64,000 nucleotides of DNA, from contig OY783221.1 of NCBI GenBank assembly GCA_963678705.1, positions 12,648,001 to 12,712,000 of the forward strand, in the 5' to 3' direction. This stretch comes from Panorpa germanica. Lineage: Eukaryota > Arthropoda > Insecta > Mecoptera > Panorpidae. Below the pieces are notes generated by a model. That model was not told the origin of the DNA and made no database searches. It saw only the letters and a list, made by a program, of their open reading frames with translations. The position numbers were made by a program, and so were the translations under genes. Position 1 is the stretch's first letter. Every line of letters starts with the position of its first letter. Below, piece after piece: positions 1-10,225 of the stretch.

Positions 1-1019
1 TCCTTCGATTAATTACTAGATTATACATTACTTTAACAAAATCCATTTGGTTTTTTCATTTTAGATGATTTAGTCAAAAGGTAAAATGCCTTTTTTGAGA
101 GGAGCTCCTGGACATCAGCTATAGCAGCTTTAATATTATTATTTTTACAAATACAAAAATGTTAAAATATGGTTATAAGTTACCATAATATGTGTACAAA
201 TTTTTACATTAATACCTTTAAAGGTCTTCTCAGGAAAAATTCTTAAGAAATCGCTTTTTTTGGGCCTCCTGACTGTATATAACACTTCAAAGAAATGTTA
301 AAAAGAAAGTTACCATTATCTCCTTATGGATAATGACTGTCTTAAGACAGATGTGCCAAGTTTTAACACCAACCAGTGAATATATTTGCAGAATCGGTCG
401 AGTGTATTTAAAAACCAGTACTGTCACACACACGCGATAGAATTAACCTTTTCTTAGGGTATTTTCTGATTTTTATTAAAATTAGAACTCTGTATTATAT
501 AAATACACAGGTAAACTGACCTACCATTGACCTATGTGTGTGACCCTAAATAAAAATGACCCTACTCAAAAATAATAAAAAAGAAATCAGAATAATATAA
601 TAAAAATAAAGATACACTACTCGATTAAAAATGTATTTGTATCATAAAAGATCTAGTTGGGATGACAGGGGTCATCACTGGGGTCGCATAGGTCACATAG
701 GTTATGTTCGGGTCACAGGGATTCCTGCTAGTGTTGACCCCGCAGATTCTTGGTTAAAGAAGGAAATGGAGGGTGAAAGTGAAAGTAGTGTAATTTGGAA
801 TATTTAACCGTCTTGTTAAATTAATCGTTACGTTGTAGTAGTATGTTACTTTCCGTTACAAATATAACAACATTTGACAGTCGTTATCAGAACCGTGATA
901 AGTTTTTTTCCTAAATTTATATTTGAGAACTTTCATGTATACAATAAAAAAAATAGTTCATACGCAGTGCTCTCTTTCGTTCTACGTTGAAAACTAAATT
1001 AAAGTCGAGGATGCTCTGC
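1..1019. other. Intergenic, AT-rich, no gene seen
   Basis: No coding region or recognisable repeat stands out. The only structure is a set of GGTCA/TGACC half-sites between about 510 and 740, listed separately. Confidence 0.5.
510..740. promoter_or_regulatory. Cluster of GGTCA half-sites
   Basis: Around 510-560 there are TGACC copies (ctgaccta, ttgaccta, gtgaccct, atgaccct). Around 665-740 there are GGTCA or near copies (gggtcatc, gggtcgca, aggtcaca, gggtcaca, ttgacccc). AGGTCA is the half-site bound by nuclear receptors. The spacing is irregular, so a degenerate repeat is also possible. Two more such clusters occur in the window. Confidence 0.25.
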
Positions 1020-1725
1020 GCGTTGAAGGAGAGTAGAAAGGAGGGTGGGGGAAGAGACCCCAAAAAAGAGAAAGGAGTAATACGAAAGGAATGAAATGGT
1101 GACAAAGGAGGCAGAGAAAAGAAGGGAAGAAGGCACAAGTGTGGAAGAGGAGCTAAGGAGAAGAGACAGGGAGATACAACAACAGGAGAAAAAATTGAGA
1201 AGAGCAATTATTACAAAAGATATAAAAGGATTTGGGAGAGAGAGATACCAGATTACTTAAGAGAAAAAAACACAAAAAACATGAGAAGGATTACCAGATT
1301 CAGATTGGGAAACGAGGAGAAAGGAAACAGATACTGGTCAAATAGCGAGTAAAAATGTGCAGGGTGTGCGGAACGGAGATGGAAACATTGGAGTACATTA
1401 AGTTTTCATGTGAGGAAAATGTAATAAGCGAAAAGAATATTGGGCAGTTATTAATTGGAGGCAGTGAAGGGAAGAAGGAAATTCAACGAGGAAAAAGAAG
1501 GAATGGCAGAATAGAAACAGGAGGGAGAGTAGCAGGAGGAGAAGCAGTAGCAGTTTTGTTTTTATTTTTATAAGGATAATTTTATTATTTTTTTTCGTTT
1601 GGAGGAGTGAGAATGTTTAGATTTAATAAGGATCAAACTTAATTAATTACAATGACATGTAAATAAATGAGATTGGGCACAAGAATGTAGTGCCCAATGG
1701 CAAAAACATTAAAAAAAAAGAAAGA
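1020..1725 (+). mobile_element. 5'-truncated LINE tail (non-LTR retrotransposon)
   Basis: The region reads, with frame breaks, as the C-terminal end of a LINE ORF2: residues like ITRFRLGNEEKGNRYW, then a cysteine motif CRVCGTEMETLEYIKFSC (from about 1355). This is the type of C-terminal zinc-binding end common in insect LINEs. A 3' untranslated part follows and ends near 1690-1725 in gtagtgcccaatggc and an A-rich tail. Related copies lie at 2640-3290 (minus), 18013-18445 (plus) and 30188-30690 (minus). The upstream purine-rich stretch from 1020 is shared with the minus-strand copy. The reading frame is broken, so this is a dead copy. Confidence 0.7.
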
Positions 1726-2639
1726 AACATATTACTTCATAAATTAATTTCCAATAAAACAGTAAGATATTCGATTTGAGCATGTAAACCAAAATTACGA
1801 TTTATCGAAAGAATATATTTTACATTTTTGACTATATAGTCGATTTTTGACAGTTACAGTACCCCTTGTCTTAGGGGCCCCGTTTGCCCTAGCCTCTTTA
1901 CGCCACTGATCAAAATTTCATGAGTAAAACAAAATAGATATTTGTTTACAAGAGATTAAAATATAAGAAACAGGTTTTTATAATTGCTTCTCGTGAAATA
2001 ATGTAGAAATATTCATCACGTATTCATTCATGCCGCTGTATACACACCACCAAAAGTAATTAAAATATTTCAAATACAACGTAAGCTAAGAATTCATTAA
2101 ATAAAACATTTTTCATAATAAATGACTAGGTATTATATGGATTAGGTACATGTTAGTTTTATATATACAAAATGCACTTGCTGATGCGTTTACTGGATGT
2201 TGTTTTAGTGTTACATTATTTGTAAATTGACTGTACTTTAACCGCCAATTTTATTTGCTACAAAAGAATAATATAAATGAACAACAAAATAAAACAAAAC
2301 AAAACCTCCGAGAAGATTCTTTCTTGATGACAGAGCCTTCGCATTTCCGTTCGTATATTTAGCTATAATTAAAAGAATAAACAAGTGGGCGTTCGAAGGT
2401 AGGAGCAGACGGGGTGCTTTCCCCTCTCTCAAACATAAATATTACTAAACTTAGTTATCTGTATTTAAGGTTTATCTAATATAAGGAAGGTTACCTATTA
2501 TATAAACATTATTATCTAATACACAACATTGTGTGACCGATTTTTTTATGAATAAGTCTACCTTTCTTTTAATTACCGTAATGATAAATTATATATTAGA
2601 AGAAATCAATTTAAAACATTCTCTGTATCCACTGTAAAT
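1726..2639. other. Intergenic; small hAT-like end fragment
   Basis: No gene seen. At about 1855-1910 a GC-rich stretch ending in tttacgccactgatc looks like the end of the CAGTGGCGTA type of hAT-like MITE seen whole at 26081-26372. The rest is plain AT-rich sequence. Confidence 0.4.
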
Positions 2640-3290
2640 TTTAGAATTATTTATTTTTAATGTTTTTGCCATTAGAGGCACTACATTCTTCCGCCTTAAA
2701 TTATTAAATTTCATATAATTGTGGTTAATTACATTTTATGATCCTTATTCTATCTACACATTCTCACTCCTTCCAAAATATAAAATAAAAATACAAACAA
2801 CACAGATAAGTTTAAACTCCTACTACTTCTCTCTTCTTGCTACTCTCCCACCTGTTTCTACACTACCCTTCCTTCTCTTTCTTCGCTCCTTCTCTCTATC
2901 TCCGCCATCCACCGCTTCCCTTCACTGCCTCCTTTTAATAGTTGCACAATCTTCTTTCCGCTTTTTACTATTTTGTTACATTAATACTTAATGTGCTCTA
3001 GCGTTTCTATCTCTCTCCCGCACACCCTGTACATCCTTTCCTCTCTATTTTCGTAGTATCTGTTGCCTTCCTTCTTATGTTTCGTGTATCTTTTTCTCGT
3101 ACATATTCCGGTATCTCTCTCTCCCAAATCTTCTTGTACCTTTCAATGTATTTGCTATTGTGAATTTTCTCCATTCTTTCCTCTCCGTCTTTGCTCTTAG
3201 CTCCTCTTACACACTTGTCCCTTCTTCTCTTTTTTTCTCTGCCTCCTCTGTCGCCATTTCGGTCGTTTCATAATTAATTTGGAGAAGTAA
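2640..3290 (-). mobile_element. LINE tail, reverse orientation
   Basis: The reverse complement matches the LINE tail at 1020-1725. It shares the gaaatggcgacagaggaggc block at the 5' side, the ggaaggagtgagaatg block, gaatgtagtgcc, and an A-rich end at about 2645-2660. The coding part is degraded. With the 1020-1725 copy it forms an inverted pair about 1 kb apart. Confidence 0.65.
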
Positions 3291-3560
3291 TTGTTCTGAT
3301 TATGACCCCAGATTGTCATTAAATATAATTTAATTTATTTACAATATTGTATGCTTTTCAATCCTGAAAACCAGCGCCGCTCGTAAATCAAATTAGTTTT
3401 TTTTAGTAAGTTAGTAACGAATTTTTAAAATGACAGCTTTGGTCCGACATCGGATAGGTTCTATGTTATTTTTGGGTACCAATTTTTATCAGCGCCCTGC
3501 ATTTTTCATCGTACAATTTTAAATATTTATTTTAGACAATTTGTGTACAAAAATAATATT

Positions 3561-3944
3561 GGCCTTGTGAACCATGTCTCAATTTCTATAAAACCTCATA
3601 TATAGATAAAGTTGACTACCAGAACCATATGTTTTAGGAAATATTAAATTTTTTATTTTTTTTATCATTAAAGGGATCCAATGTTAAAAAAATTCCAATG
3701 CATGGTACTTCACATCCGACGATTTGCTATTCTTTTATACAACAGAGACGCATACGAATCCGTGTGATACTTCATTTACTAGTAACAGCTGGCTTGTGTA
3801 TTCCATAAAGACGTATTATGCATATCTAAAACATGTGGCAAAATTGAAATTCAAACTTTTGGAATAATTAAAAAAATGTTGTTAAAATTTATTTCAATTG
3901 AAAATTAAAAAAACAATCCTAAAAATTAGTTAGTTCATTATAAG
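3561..3944 (+). repeat. Old family A MITE relic
   Basis: It starts ggccttgtgaaccatgtctc followed by aatttctataaaa, and ends near aaaaattagttagttcatta. The order of blocks matches the family A copies at 28351-28988, 32078-32687, 47793-48431 and 49667-50494, but divergence is high. The middle shares gagacgca...gtgtgatac...catttacta with 22137-22551. Confidence 0.5.
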
Positions 3945-4520
3945 CAGTGGCGGCCTTAGCCATTGCGAGGCCCCTGGCCATCATATATTTGGAAGGGTCT
4001 TGTTCCTTGTGTAATTTATGTAAATTGAAAGTAAGTACTTTTGATGATGATTGACGTAGATGTATAGTTTTAAAATATTATATTGGAGGATTTATAAAAG
4101 TTAACCAGCACAAAGACGACAAATATTAATGATGATAAAGTAAGGTACATGAATGTCTTAAAAGATATATGCAGGGATTCCAGTTGGTTTTCTAAAGCGC
4201 GAGATTCAAATACATATTGCAATGACTATTTTCTACTTCGGCCCCCGCCCTTCAAGAGCAAGGCTCTGAATATTACTTGCTGAATAACATTGCAATAATT
4301 TGCAAGTAAATTTTCATTTCTTTTTTAAAAACCTGCTGCATGATAGTACAAATATACACGTGTAAACGACTGACAAATTTGGCCGCAACTTTTCTTCAAA
4401 TAATTTACGACCGATGGCGATTTTCTGGCTATTCAGAATTCCTCTTAATTCAGGACCTCTTAATCTCGGGGGCCCGGGTGCATTGCACCACTTGCTCCAG
4501 CCTAGTTACGCCCCTGTCGA
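3945..4520. repeat. hAT-like MITE fragments
   Basis: cagtggcggccttagcc at about 3954 and tagttacgcccctg at about 4503 look like the ends of CAGTGGCG-type hAT MITEs. The flanks do not give a matching target duplication, so these are probably two unrelated or decayed elements. Confidence 0.35.
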
Positions 4521-6378
4521 CCAGTTGTGATGTATACTATCACCCCTTAAAAGCTTAACCGCACTGTATTTGGATTAGTTTTTAATTAGCTTCGAACTGA
4601 TCGCATATCCTAATATCTTTTCAAATCCTAACGATTTTCTTGCACCTTTGGGCATCATCCTTTCAAAGTCATTAGCCATTAGCAGTTGATCTGGATATGT
4701 CACTGTCTCCTGTCGCCTATAGTTCTGTCTGTCTTCATCAGAGCTCCCTTATTTAATAAATTTTTATAAAGTAAGTTGGATCTATAGATCTCATCCCTAA
4801 TGTTATAATTACTTACTGTTTTTTTATGAGTTATATATTTTTTTAAAATGAAATTTTCACTTTTATATGAATCTAACATCCGTGAAAGTACATATCGTAA
4901 CGGCTAAAGGCTTAGCGTACAGTCGCTGGCGCAAATTTGAAAGGTGTCCCATATTGGTAAAAGATGCACATTTTGAAAATATATTAACTGAAACTACTAC
5001 AATTTGAAACTGCCCCAAAACGAGGTTCAAAAATACAGTTACTTTTAAAATTAAAATTGGAAAATGTAATTAAAATATATTACTTATTGTTAAACATAGT
5101 TACATGTATTTCGAGTTTATTTAACATAAAATATATTACTTAAGAAATCTGTTATGTGACCTAGTTTATTGGTATTAGTATGAAAGGACCCATTTTTGGA
5201 TTATTAGAATCTTAAACGTACTTCTCTTGTATTATCAATATAATAAAAAGATATTTTAGAAATTAGTAGATGGATAAATTCACCACTTTTACCTTTTGGA
5301 AACTTTAGAATCATAAAAACATCCTTCCGCTCCACTATTTCAAGGAATATTTTTACTTTCTTCTTAGAAGAGTTTGTGTGTAATATAATGTACTATAGGC
5401 GCCGTTTTCTTTACAATTTAGCGCCCCACATTTTGGCGCCTGATGCGAGTAAGTCAAACTGCACAGTAAGTCAAACTGTGACATCTACAAAACATAACCA
5501 AAGTGACGTAAACTTTACTTTCGTGTATGAAATCATTTTAAAACTTTATCTTTATCAATTTTGTGTTTGAATACATAAAAGTTTCTATAAAACAAACAGG
5601 GAACTACCTAATTGAACAATAATTTATAATCACGGAAGTAAACTTTCATCTCATGTTGTACAACATCTCTCCTCGGTACTCATGCATCTTCCCCTTTGAT
5701 CATCTTCTGTAGCTTTCATCCCCTTCTCTCAGTAACTCTTCAATAACTGATAAACCCTCTAACTCTTACAATCTAAGGGTTGTCGTTGTCGTTGCACCTC
5801 AAAGATTGAAATAAAAACCCTCTCCCTTTCTAATAAACAATTGTTAAATAAAATAATACAAAAGATATAGTTAGGATGATCTATGGTTTTGGAAAATAAA
5901 CAATCAAGAATTTTATTTATTTGATGTATTACAAAGTGTGATTATTTATATACTTGATGGTATGGATGGTATGTGTAACGGTTTTCTTCAGTGAGAACTT
6001 TTCAATCCGATCTGGAAATTTATTTCAGAGAAGTTTTTTTTGACACGTTTTGTTCCGATCCAGACAATGCTTAAATTACAGTACACATTTATTTCATTTG
6101 GCTCTGTGATGCAAATTCCATTTAGATCCCATTTAATGATCGCCTCTAATTGAGATAATTTTTTATATATCCATTTTACGTTGCTTGTTTAGACTCCGAT
6201 TCCGACTTCAGTTTCACCTCCGTAACATCCTTAGTACATATACAAATAATTTAAATTTCTTTGTTTATTTTATTTTATTCAGTATATTTTGATAAGTAAA
6301 ATTAATATTTCAACATCTTTGGATGATAAATCCTAGCTGAGTTCTAAATTCCATTATTAAAACAATAATTGGAGTTCT
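4521..6378. other. Intergenic, nothing recognised
   Basis: AT-rich sequence without a convincing coding region, RNA gene or whole repeat. Open frames here are short and low in complexity. Confidence 0.45.
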
Positions 6379-6499
6379 TTTATTTCAATAAACCTATTGT
6401 CTAATTACTGGAACGTTCGTTACGTTAAAAATACAAAACAATATTTCTTTTAAATAAGTCAAAAATATAAAATTTTACATAAACATAAATTTAATAGAT

Positions 6500-7321
6500 T
6501 TACACATAAGTCCTTTTCGCGTTAGTGCTTTTCTCGTCGACGTAGTGCCACTTATCCAATATTTGCCGGTAGGATTTCTCGTTCTCGCTGGGTTCTTTCA
6601 TATTCATCGTCTTCACAGGCTGATTGATTTGGAGGTTGTTCTTGTTTTCCTCATATTTAAACACCGTGCTAGGATTGTCGTTTACAGTAGCACAACTTGT
6701 ACTATACAACTTGTTGCTAAAATCATTCACACTTTTAACCTTGCAATTCACAGAACTTGCTTTTCGTTGTTTGTTGAGAATCTTTAATTGCTTAATCACC
6801 GTTTCCATCTTCTCTGATACTCTAGGTTTCAAAATAGGCTTCCCCAAGTTTGGCAAGCTGAGGATAGTATTTAATCCTTGGACAGGTGCATCTGGCTCAT
6901 CTGTTACAGATAAACTTTTGCTTGAGTTAACATCTTCGTTCACTGTATTTGTATCATCCTCTTTAAACGTTGCCAAATTATCCGTCGAACTTGGCGGTAA
7001 TTTTTCAACTAAACAATCAAGCTGCAAAGTTGACTTACTGCGTCGATCACGCTTAAGGAAATATTCGTCATTCTTCACCAAGGATTCTGGGGGTGTATTT
7101 GCACAGAAGTAGCAACTAACTCTCTTCGTACAACTTGTTTCGTGCTCTTCTCGGATTTCAGCTGGTCTCCATTGTTCTATTCCTGATGGGTGCTGTATCA
7201 CCTGATAGTTATTCCCTAACATCTCTTGGTCAATGATAAATACATCCTCTTCTTCATCCACTTTATATCCAGCATTATAAGATGATAGGACTTCCTTAAC
7301 TGAAGACATAACTAATCCCAT
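6500..7321 (-). CDS. Unrecognised 273-aa protein, possible N-myristoylation
   Basis: A single open frame on the minus strand with no intron seen. I start it at the ATG at 7321 (context AACATGG), because the frame upstream has no earlier ATG. The protein starts MGLVMSSVKEV. Glycine at position 2 and serine at 6 fit the N-myristoylation pattern, so membrane attachment is possible. An acidic patch (DEEEDVFIID) follows at about residues 22-31, then a SCYFC pair of cysteines near 70. The rest is polar and probably disordered, with a lysine-rich helix (MKQLK-like, EKMETVIKQLKILNKQRK) near 170-190. AATAAA on the minus strand at 6384-6379 could end the transcript about 115 bases past the stop. No family is recognised. 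The low-repeat, codon-like composition and long frame argue for a real gene. Confidence 0.65.
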   Translation of the reverse strand: MGLVMSSVKEVLSSYNAGYKVDEEEDVFIIDQEMLGNNYQVIQHPSGIEQWRPAEIREEHETSCTKRVSCYFCANTPPESLVKNDEYFLKRDRRSKSTLQLDCLVEKLPPSSTDNLATFKEDDTNTVNEDVNSSKSLSVTDEPDAPVQGLNTILSLPNLGKPILKPRVSEKMETVIKQLKILNKQRKASSVNCKVKSVNDFSNKLYSTSCATVNDNPSTVFKYEENKNNLQINQPVKTMNMKEPSENEKSYRQILDKWHYVDEKSTNAKRTYV

Positions 7322-7540
7322 GTTATTTAACAAAAATTAAAACTTCGGTCAGAAATTACAAAGACATTAGAACATTTAGTAACACAGTTATACAATATAA
7401 ATGTTGGCTACAGTAAGAAGTATTGTGGGGAATAATTATAGTCTTACAATTTATTGAAAGATGGCACCACTGGTGAACCACTTTCGTAATGCCGGATTTT
7501 TGAAAATTATTATTGAAATATATAAAAGGATTTCCATAAG

Positions 7541-7980
7541 TTTTTTTTTTAGAATTTGAGACGATTCCAACAACTAAATTTGGTTTACTTTTTGAATTTT
7601 TTCTGTATTGTCTGAAAGTATGTCTTTTAGTTCACCACTGATGCTGTGTTTTGTTCTTTGTGTTTGATATTGTGGGCAGGTTACTAGTAGATGATGGACT
7701 GTTATTTGCGTCTGACAGTCGCTGCACTGCGAAGCTGTTGTTTTACTGATTAAATGTAGATGCGTTAATCTCGTATGTCCTGTTCTTAGTCTGAATTAAT
7801 CGCAATTTGTTGTTACTCATCTGCGTCCAGCACTGGTTTTGAATTTGCCTTATACCCTTTTTGTACCATACTATCAAATCTAAGTGTAATATGTCAGAGA
7901 CTGGATTTTCTTCTAAATAAATTCCATCAGTTTGTTACATAACAGATTTCAGGGTTAATCCAAGGCTGGTTTTGTTAGCA
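7541..7980 (-). mobile_element. LINE 3' end (Jockey/I-like C-terminus)
   Basis: On the minus strand, about 7830-7600 reads RTGHTRLTHLHLISK then CSDCQTQITVHHLLVTCP and runs to a stop after KIQKVNQI. This is the RNase-H-distal C-terminal end with a CxxC-H-C motif found in insect Jockey/I-type LINEs. A short untranslated stretch ends in a run of ten A (T at 7542-7551). Upstream parts (SNNKLRLI) are in another frame, so the copy is broken. It is a typical 5'-truncated insertion between the minus-strand gene and the plus-strand gene pair. Confidence 0.75.
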
Positions 7981-8040
7981 GTCACCACAAATTCAACATT
8001 TCCATTTATACCATAAAAGCGATGTTTATGCCATCTCTGA

Positions 8041-8103
8041 ATAAAAAGGAGGAACTACACTGCTTCTTCGCCAGTACGGGTTCCTTATCATTTCTGCTTC
8101 AGT
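8041..8103 (+). promoter_or_regulatory. Core promoter of the 172-aa gene
   Basis: A TATA-like ATAAAAAGG at 8041 lies 31 bases before CAGT at 8072, a plausible start. A second insect-type initiator (TTCAGTT) lies at 8098-8104. The same arrangement, with sequence similarity in between, is found before the paralogous gene at 9227-9286, so this block was duplicated and kept. Confidence 0.5.
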
Positions 8104-8176
8104 TCTGTATACACCATTGTTAGACGTTACAATTCGTGAATTTTTAAATTTACTTTGATAAGAAGTTTTCATCAGA

Positions 8177-8695
8177 ATGGGTGGACATATATCTCATCTA
8201 GTTCCCGAAAGATCCGGAGGTGATGAAGAAGAGCAAGATTCCATGACATTTGAAAGTGAAGAGGAATTATCAACTATTGAAAAGGAAGACGAACAATTCC
8301 TGGAAAAGGATGCAAAAAGGGATACACAGGATTTAATTATTGAACATTGCAATAATTTAAATTCATTGCTATTAAATTTGAAAGTAGGACATAGAGAATG
8401 TATGGAAAATATCCAAAAATACTGTAGCAGTAATAAACAAGGTGTTGCCAAATTTGCGAAAAAACTTCTATTGTTAAATGAGTACCAAGGTCATGTAATT
8501 GAAGTACAAAGTACGTGCAATAATAAATTACTCTTTTTGATAGAAAAGTTAGCAATGGTGGATGGAGAACAAGATAGGAAGAGTGATCTCTGTAGGAATA
8601 TGATCGAAATTCTGCGCTTGACGTTAGATGACAAACATTTGTACTTATCAAAGAAATCATACGAAGAAAAATCCACGAAGATGAATCCACTTTAA
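8177..8695 (+). CDS. Myristoylated helical protein, paralog 1 (172 aa, unrecognised)
   Basis: An intronless frame with the start in good context (cagaATGG). The protein begins MGGHIS. Gly2 with Ser6 fits N-myristoylation, which would place it on a membrane. Residues 10-50 are acidic and probably disordered. From about residue 52 (DLIIEHCNNLNSLLLNL) to 150 the pattern is heptad-like and helical, including LLLLNEYQGHVIEVQ and LLFLIEKLAMV. It is a paralog of the 186-aa protein starting at 9364: both share MGGxIS, the D-x-x-I-x-H-C-x-x-L start of the helical part, the L-x-L-N-E core and the D-x-R-S-x-LC segment. Identity by eye is about a quarter to a third. AATAAA at 8830-8835 is a likely poly(A) signal. 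I do not recognise the family. The layout recalls BORC subunit 5, but this is a weak guess. Confidence 0.7.
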   Translation: MGGHISHLVPERSGGDEEEQDSMTFESEEELSTIEKEDEQFLEKDAKRDTQDLIIEHCNNLNSLLLNLKVGHRECMENIQKYCSSNKQGVAKFAKKLLLLNEYQGHVIEVQSTCNNKLLFLIEKLAMVDGEQDRKSDLCRNMIEILRLTLDDKHLYLSKKSYEEKSTKMNPL

Positions 8696-8904
8696 GATTA
8701 GACGAGATTTAAATATAATACTAATTAAAATCGTGAATTTTTTATACGTTCAATTTGACTGTATCTTCTTTGTAATCAAGTAATGTTTTAATACTTTAAT
8801 TTTATTCTTTTTAAACAATATATTTTGTAAATAAAAAATTACAACTCTTTGTATTGTTTACTTAAAGACATTGTAACAAAAACAATTTGTTGCTTGCAAG
8901 AAAC

Positions 8905-9071
8905 CCGTTTGGCACAAAATATGAATGTAAATATAACACGATAATGAATTTTATCTTATTCGTTTCTATATACATTATAGAAAAACAAGTGCTTTTTAGT
9001 TATATCGGCAGTTTATACCAAACAACTTATTTTAAGTATGAGTCGCCGCCGAACTCTCGTAATTTGAACTA
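8905..9071. repeat. Family C MITE (mariner-like), one end clear
   Basis: The right end reads tttaagtatgagtcgccgcc...gtaatttgaactata and matches the ends of the whole copies at 30233-30446 and 32333-32536. The left end is diverged and its limit is approximate. It lies between the two paralogous genes and so entered after their duplication or was copied with neither. Confidence 0.6.
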
Positions 9072-9226
9072 TAGCTGATTTTATTTAAATAGAACCTAGT
9101 AATATATATTTTAATTATAATATTTATTAATTACGTCACACAAAAAAGAAATAATTTTCCCTTTTTCCCCGAACACGCACGTTTGAACACGGCCTACCAA
9201 GAAGGCAATGGTTCGGTTATTTCTAA

Positions 9227-9286
9227 ATAAAAGAAAGAACTAGATTGTTTCTTCAGCAGTTAAGATTATTAGCGTTCTACTTCAGT
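9227..9286 (+). promoter_or_regulatory. Core promoter of the 186-aa gene
   Basis: ATAAAAG at 9227 lies exactly 30 bases before CAGT at 9257, and a second initiator-like TTCAGTC is at 9281-9287. The block aligns with 8041-8103 upstream of the paralog (shared gaacta, gtttcttc / gcttcttc and cttcagt). Confidence 0.5.
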
Positions 9287-9363
9287 CTTGCATTCGCCAC
9301 AGAACTGAATCCGTAATTCATTAACCAGTTAACATTTAAAGTGTTGTCACTTATTATATCAAT

Positions 9364-9924
9364 ATGGGTGGTTTTATTTCTTTCCAACATGCTCATAAAT
9401 CGTCGTTCACACCAACAGAAGAAGAGAAGCGCTACATCTTACAATTAAGAAAATATAAAAAACTGACAGGTATGAAATTAAAAAAAGTGAAATTTGTTCA
9501 GGAACAACCTGAAAATCAGTATTTTAGAGAAGTGCAGGATTTCTTCATACAACATTGCAGCCAGTTACATACATTTCTGGTAAATTCCTACGAACAAAAC
9601 GAAAGAGAGTTTGATAATTTAATGGAGAAACATACTAAGGAGATTTCCGAAGAAGATAACACCAGACTTGTTAAGGTTCTGTTGCAATTAAACGAGATGC
9701 AATGTCAGTTAGTGGAACGACTTAGTGAGACCAGTAGACAATTGCTCACATTAATGGAAACGGTGTCAAGCCAAGAGCAAGATATGAGAAGTGTGCTATG
9801 TATGAAATTATTTGAAAATATGCGCCAAGAAGTGAAGAGTGAAAAATCAAGAAGTATCAAATACTTAGTTCAAAGAGTTCTTCATAGGTTACAAAAGGAT
9901 ATGAAAATAGCTCAACCAACATAA
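9364..9924 (+). CDS. Myristoylated helical protein, paralog 2 (186 aa, unrecognised)
   Basis: An intronless frame. The start codon is supported by the conserved MGGFIS N-terminus shared with the 172-aa neighbour, again a fit to N-myristoylation (Gly2, Ser6). A basic stretch follows (KYKKLTGMKLKKVKF, about residues 30-44) that could aid membrane binding; the paralog is acidic here. Residues about 57-150 are helical with heptad-like spacing (DFFIQHCSQLHTFLV, VKVLLQLNEMQCQLVERL, LLTLMETV), then DMRSVLCMKLFENM. The C-terminus is basic. The gene lies about 670 bases after its paralog on the same strand, and the homology extends into the promoter, so it arose by tandem duplication of a whole gene. 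The function is unknown. Confidence 0.72.
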   Translation: MGGFISFQHAHKSSFTPTEEEKRYILQLRKYKKLTGMKLKKVKFVQEQPENQYFREVQDFFIQHCSQLHTFLVNSYEQNEREFDNLMEKHTKEISEEDNTRLVKVLLQLNEMQCQLVERLSETSRQLLTLMETVSSQEQDMRSVLCMKLFENMRQEVKSEKSRSIKYLVQRVLHRLQKDMKIAQPT

Positions 9925-10225
9925 ATTGACAACAAAATCATTTACTCTTCAGATTTAATGACAATTGACAAAATATTAATACAATATTACAATGACATTG
10001 TGTAAACAAATTAAATTTCTTAGATATTGTTAAGAAATAATAATGATTGACATCAAATAGATAAAGCAACAGTTACTGGAGCTTGTTGCTTTTAAACTGG
10101 ATAAAAATACCCAGCAGATAGAACCGAATCCTAGGCTGGCGTTATCAGTTTGTTAATTGCCATTTTAACTATTTGTGTTAATTCTAACAGTTAGTTCTGC
10201 TAGTATTGGATTATTAAGAATAATA

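Noticed and set aside
917-1207. Minus-strand open frame rich in Ser, Pro, Leu and Phe
   Set aside because: It is the antisense of a purine-rich LINE tail.
7322-7333. Four extra N-terminal codons on the minus-strand 273-aa gene
   Set aside because: They would begin with TTG; the ATG at 7321 has good context.
10175-10225. Upstream extension of the 196-aa coiled-coil gene
   Set aside because: The frame is open but starts with GTG; the first ATG is at 10226, and eukaryotic genes rarely start at GTG.
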